Origin: Aequorivita soesokkakensis
GTDB taxonomy: Bacteria; Bacteroidota; Bacteroidia; Flavobacteriales; Flavobacteriaceae
Length of the DNA stretch: 64,000 bases
Reading direction: 5' to 3'
Assembly: GCF_001641085.1 (NCBI RefSeq)
Contig: NZ_LXIE01000001.1
Location: 494,792-558,791, forward strand
The position numbers and the translations under genes were made by a program. Positions 61,872 through 64,000 of this stretch are shown here, one piece after another. Below the pieces are notes generated by a model. The model worked only from the letters and a program-made list of their open reading frames with translations, was not told where the DNA came from and searched no databases. How positions within the stretch are numbered: position 1 is the first letter of the stretch; every line of letters begins with the position of its first letter.

Positions 61872-63701
61872 TTAGTTTTTCAACACCTTATAAGTTCCAG
61901 TCTGACCAGCAACAGTAACCTTCATAATGTAGGTACCAGCTGTCAAGCCTGAAAGGCTGATATCTGAAGTAGTAGCACCAATTTTGGTATCCAATACTCT
62001 TTGACCCAATAGGTTAAAGATAGCTACTGAATCAATGCTGTTAACTGACTTCAATGAAAGAACATCAGAAGTTGGGTTTGGATAGTAAGCGAATCCTTCT
62101 AAAGCATTTTCAGAAACACCAGAAGTTCCACCTTGAACTGAAGTCCAAGCTACTTGGTCAGCACCACCGTTGAAAAGACCGATTACGGTAGAAGTACCTG
62201 TAGCTACGTCAACTTGTCTCCACTGTGATTGGAAAGAACCGTTGTCAAAAGCAGAAAGATATACAAAACCGTCTCCAGGATTGTAAGTTCCACCTTGTCC
62301 AAAGTTGGCGTCAAATCCTAATGAACCGATAGGAGTAGTTGCTCCAGAAGTCAAGTCTACTGAATAGAAAGTATCGTCAACAATATCATGGCTATAAGCA
62401 TTTCCAGCACCATCTATCATCAAAGATATAGCACCAGCCATACTTGTCATACCTACTGTTGTAGCTGTAGCTGCTCCAGTATCAATTGTAGACAAAGTAG
62501 AGGTAGTGATATTGGTAGATATAGCGTACATAGTTCCGCTTGTTGGATCAAATTCAGCACCGGCCCAAGTTTCGCCGTTTGGAGCAGCAATATTTCCAAG
62601 GCTTGTATAAACACCTGAAGCAAGATCCACACTGTAGAAAGCACCACCATTGTCTAGTACATAAGCAGTACCGTTGTTATTAGGGTCAATAGCTCCTGCA
62701 TTTTCAAAACCAACTGCTGGAGAAATTCCTAAGTTAGTCAACACTGTTGGGTCAGCAGGATCAAAACTTACCAAAGAAGTAGTTGTGTTGTCGATACCGA
62801 ATACTACAGCTGGACCAGTTGATCCTCCTGCATCTTCACCAACAACATTCATCACATGCCATCTATCAGCAAAGCCTAAAGAAGCATATGTTCCAAAAGT
62901 AGTCAATGAACAATCGGCAGCAAGAATCCAAGAATCATCGTTAGAAGCAACATCAGTCGCGCCTAATCTAAAACCAGTAACACCATCATTAAATACTTGC
63001 AATTCAATAACCAAAACACCACCTGCTGGAACAACAACACCAGCTGGCATAGGTACAGCAACCACGCTTAAAGCATCGGCAGAACCAATAGTTGTGCTTG
63101 CAGAACCTAACAACGTTAAAGTTCCGTTTGGATCGGATGTTGTAGTATATGCATTAACAGTAACAGGATAAGCGTCACCAGGAGCGAATAAAACTTCATC
63201 AACACCAAATTCAACACTCTGAATTTCCCAATCGTTATTAATTCCAAAATCTGCACTTAAGTTAAAAACACCTGCAAATTGATTATCTGTGGTAATACCA
63301 CCAGATTGACAGGTAAGACCCAACTCATCAACAATTGTTTGCGAGTTGTTTTGAGTAATAGTAACAGGTGCACGTTGTCCCAATAATGCTTGAGTAGCAG
63401 TACCAGCTGGCCCATTGGCTACACGAACACCAGGTCCATCAACACTCACAAATGAATGAGCTGCAGCATTATCTAACAATACACCGTTATAAGTATTTGC
63501 AGGTCTGCTGTGAGCAAAGTGATTTCTTAAAGTTGCTTGCTCTTCTAATGTAAAGTAATCTGATACATTGCCGATGTTATTTCCTAACTGTGACAATCTG
63601 TTCAATAGTCCATCTACATCAGATGACTGTTGAAGATCTTGTGCTATAACTGCCCCAGAAAGGCCAATTAAGCATCCAAATAGTAATGTAATTTTTCTCA
63701 T
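61872..63701 (-). CDS. Secreted beta-propeller-like protein with T9SS sorting domain
   Basis: 609 residues: signal peptide (LIGLSGAVIAQD), a beta-sandwich region (about 130-280: QFAGVFNLSADFGINNDWEI, VTVNAYTTTSDPNGTLTLLG), then a propeller-like region of repeated blades (about 295-520: VFGIDNTTTSLVSFDPADPT, GTAYVLDNGGAFYSVDLASG, NAYSHDIVDDTFYSVDLTSG, FVYLSAFDNGSFQSQWRQVD). It ends with a type A sorting domain (FAYYPNPTSDVLSLKSVNS, VAIFNLLGQRVLDTKIGAT, AGTYIMKVTVAGQTGTYKVL). Exported by the type IX system; function unknown. The neighbour at the right edge has a near-identical C-terminal sequence. Confidence 0.9.
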   Translation of the reverse strand: MRKITLLFGCLIGLSGAVIAQDLQQSSDVDGLLNRLSQLGNNIGNVSDYFTLEEQATLRNHFAHSRPANTYNGVLLDNAAAHSFVSVDGPGVRVANGPAGTATQALLGQRAPVTITQNNSQTIVDELGLTCQSGGITTDNQFAGVFNLSADFGINNDWEIQSVEFGVDEVLFAPGDAYPVTVNAYTTTSDPNGTLTLLGSASTTIGSADALSVVAVPMPAGVVVPAGGVLVIELQVFNDGVTGFRLGATDVASNDDSWILAADCSLTTFGTYASLGFADRWHVMNVVGEDAGGSTGPAVVFGIDNTTTSLVSFDPADPTVLTNLGISPAVGFENAGAIDPNNNGTAYVLDNGGAFYSVDLASGVYTSLGNIAAPNGETWAGAEFDPTSGTMYAISTNITTSTLSTIDTGAATATTVGMTSMAGAISLMIDGAGNAYSHDIVDDTFYSVDLTSGATTPIGSLGFDANFGQGGTYNPGDGFVYLSAFDNGSFQSQWRQVDVATGTSTVIGLFNGGADQVAWTSVQGGTSGVSENALEGFAYYPNPTSDVLSLKSVNSIDSVAIFNLLGQRVLDTKIGATTSDISLSGLTAGTYIMKVTVAGQTGTYKVLKN

Positions 63702-63806
63702 TTGATTATAAGTTTTAGTTAAACTGCCATAAAACTATTATAAAAAATCGGAACAACAAAAGTTTTGTTACTAATTTTTTTCCTGCTTGATTACTTTTTT
63801 ATAAAA

Positions 63807-63833
63807 AAACCACCCGCTTTTGGCGGGTGGTTT
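63807..63833 (-). terminator. Terminator of the partial right-edge gene
   Basis: AAACCACCCGC...GCGGGTGGTTT, a perfect 11-bp stem with T-run on the - strand, 30 bases after the stop at 63863. Confidence 0.88.
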
Positions 63834-63862
63834 AATACTATAGATTAAGGCTGTCTAAAAGA

Positions 63863-64000
63863 CTAGTCCTTGAGCACCTTGTAAGTGCCTATCTGGCCGT
63901 TGACGCTCACCTTCATCAGGTAGGTGCCCGGGCTAAGTGCCGAAACGTCCAGCTGTGAGCTGGTGGCATCAACACGGCTCTCCATCACCCGTTGCCCCAA
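63863..64000 (-). CDS. Partial T9SS cargo: GC-rich C-terminal sorting domain
   Basis: Open on the - strand to the window edge, 45 residues ending at a TAG at 63863-63865. It reads LGQRVMESRVDATSSQLDVS, then ALSPGTYLMKVSVNGQIGTY and KVLKD, a type A sorting domain close to that of the next gene (LGQRV...GTYIMKVTVAGQTGTYKVLK). By hand count 80 of 138 bases are G or C (58%), with mostly G/C third positions, far above neighbouring genes. The rest lies beyond the window. Confidence 0.9.
   Translation of the reverse strand: MGQRVMESRVDATSSQLDVSALSPGTYLMKVSVNGQIGTYKVLKD

Noticed and set aside
62674..63171. 165-residue + strand frame inside the T9SS propeller gene
   Set aside because: Low-complexity Thr/Ala/Pro-rich shadow of a clear - strand gene with signal peptide and sorting domain.

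Overview
This is an AT-rich chromosomal window from a member of the Bacteroidota, very probably a marine or aquatic Flavobacteriaceae. Four signs support this. Type IX secretion (T9SS) type A sorting domains occur at several C termini. A gliding-associated lipoprotein isomerase (GldI) is present. Promoters have the Bacteroidota -7 element TAnnTTTG instead of an E. coli -10, and genes lack Shine-Dalgarno sequences. There are also many short lipoproteins and DUF families typical of this group. The genus cannot be fixed from the sequence. Most of the window is ordinary core chromosome: no phage, insertion sequence, CRISPR array, tRNA or rRNA was seen.

Layout. 1-9.6 kb: tail of an unknown gene, ndk, an nrnA-gldI-cyclophilin/FKBP cluster, pepD, a DUF3810 zincin-like membrane protein, lipoproteins, an outer-membrane barrel and a SpoU RNA methyltransferase. 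9.6-17.2 kb: Ste24-type M48 peptidase, a 14-repeat secreted VCBS/FG-GAP protein, an MFS transporter and pheT. 17.2-23.1 kb: two fasciclin proteins, a pair of DUF2007 proteins, an ABC-F ATPase and a thioredoxin-fold lipoprotein that has lost both active-site cysteines. 23.1-28.1 kb: a frameshifted small lipoprotein, fructose-6-phosphate aldolase, a CHAT (caspase-like) protease, an SDR, the SRP RNA (ffs) and a glutaminyl cyclotransferase. 28.1-36.6 kb: a cysteine-motif membrane protein, lipoproteins, glyA, fumarylacetoacetase and YtxJ. 36.7-44 kb: clpB, small membrane proteins and lipoproteins, a secreted redoxin, CsbD, a histidine phosphatase and smpB. 44-49 kb: DUF5686 protein, hydrolase, SRPBCC, GNAT and pcm. 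49-56.8 kb: a long + strand run from a Gfo/Idh/MocA oxidoreductase to miaA. 56.8-61.8 kb: a - strand operon of GT2, YbbR, coaE, histidine kinase and response regulator. 61.8-64 kb: two T9SS cargo genes, the last one partial and strikingly GC-rich.

Functional themes are envelope protein folding and turnover (GldI, the double immunophilin, two zincins, Pcm), translation quality (PheT, MiaA, SmpB, ABC-F, SRP RNA, TrmH-like), stress (ClpB, CsbD, YtxJ) and secretion of T9SS cargo.

The least ordinary items are: the isolated CHAT protease between fsa and an SDR; a set of housekeeping genes whose -7 box lies only 4-7 bases before the ATG, implying leaderless mRNAs; about ten intergenic spacers built from short word-like repeats or palindromes of several unrelated families; the SRP RNA whose 3' end overlaps an 18-bp inverted repeat; the frameshifted lipoprotein; and the GC-rich T9SS C terminus at the right edge.
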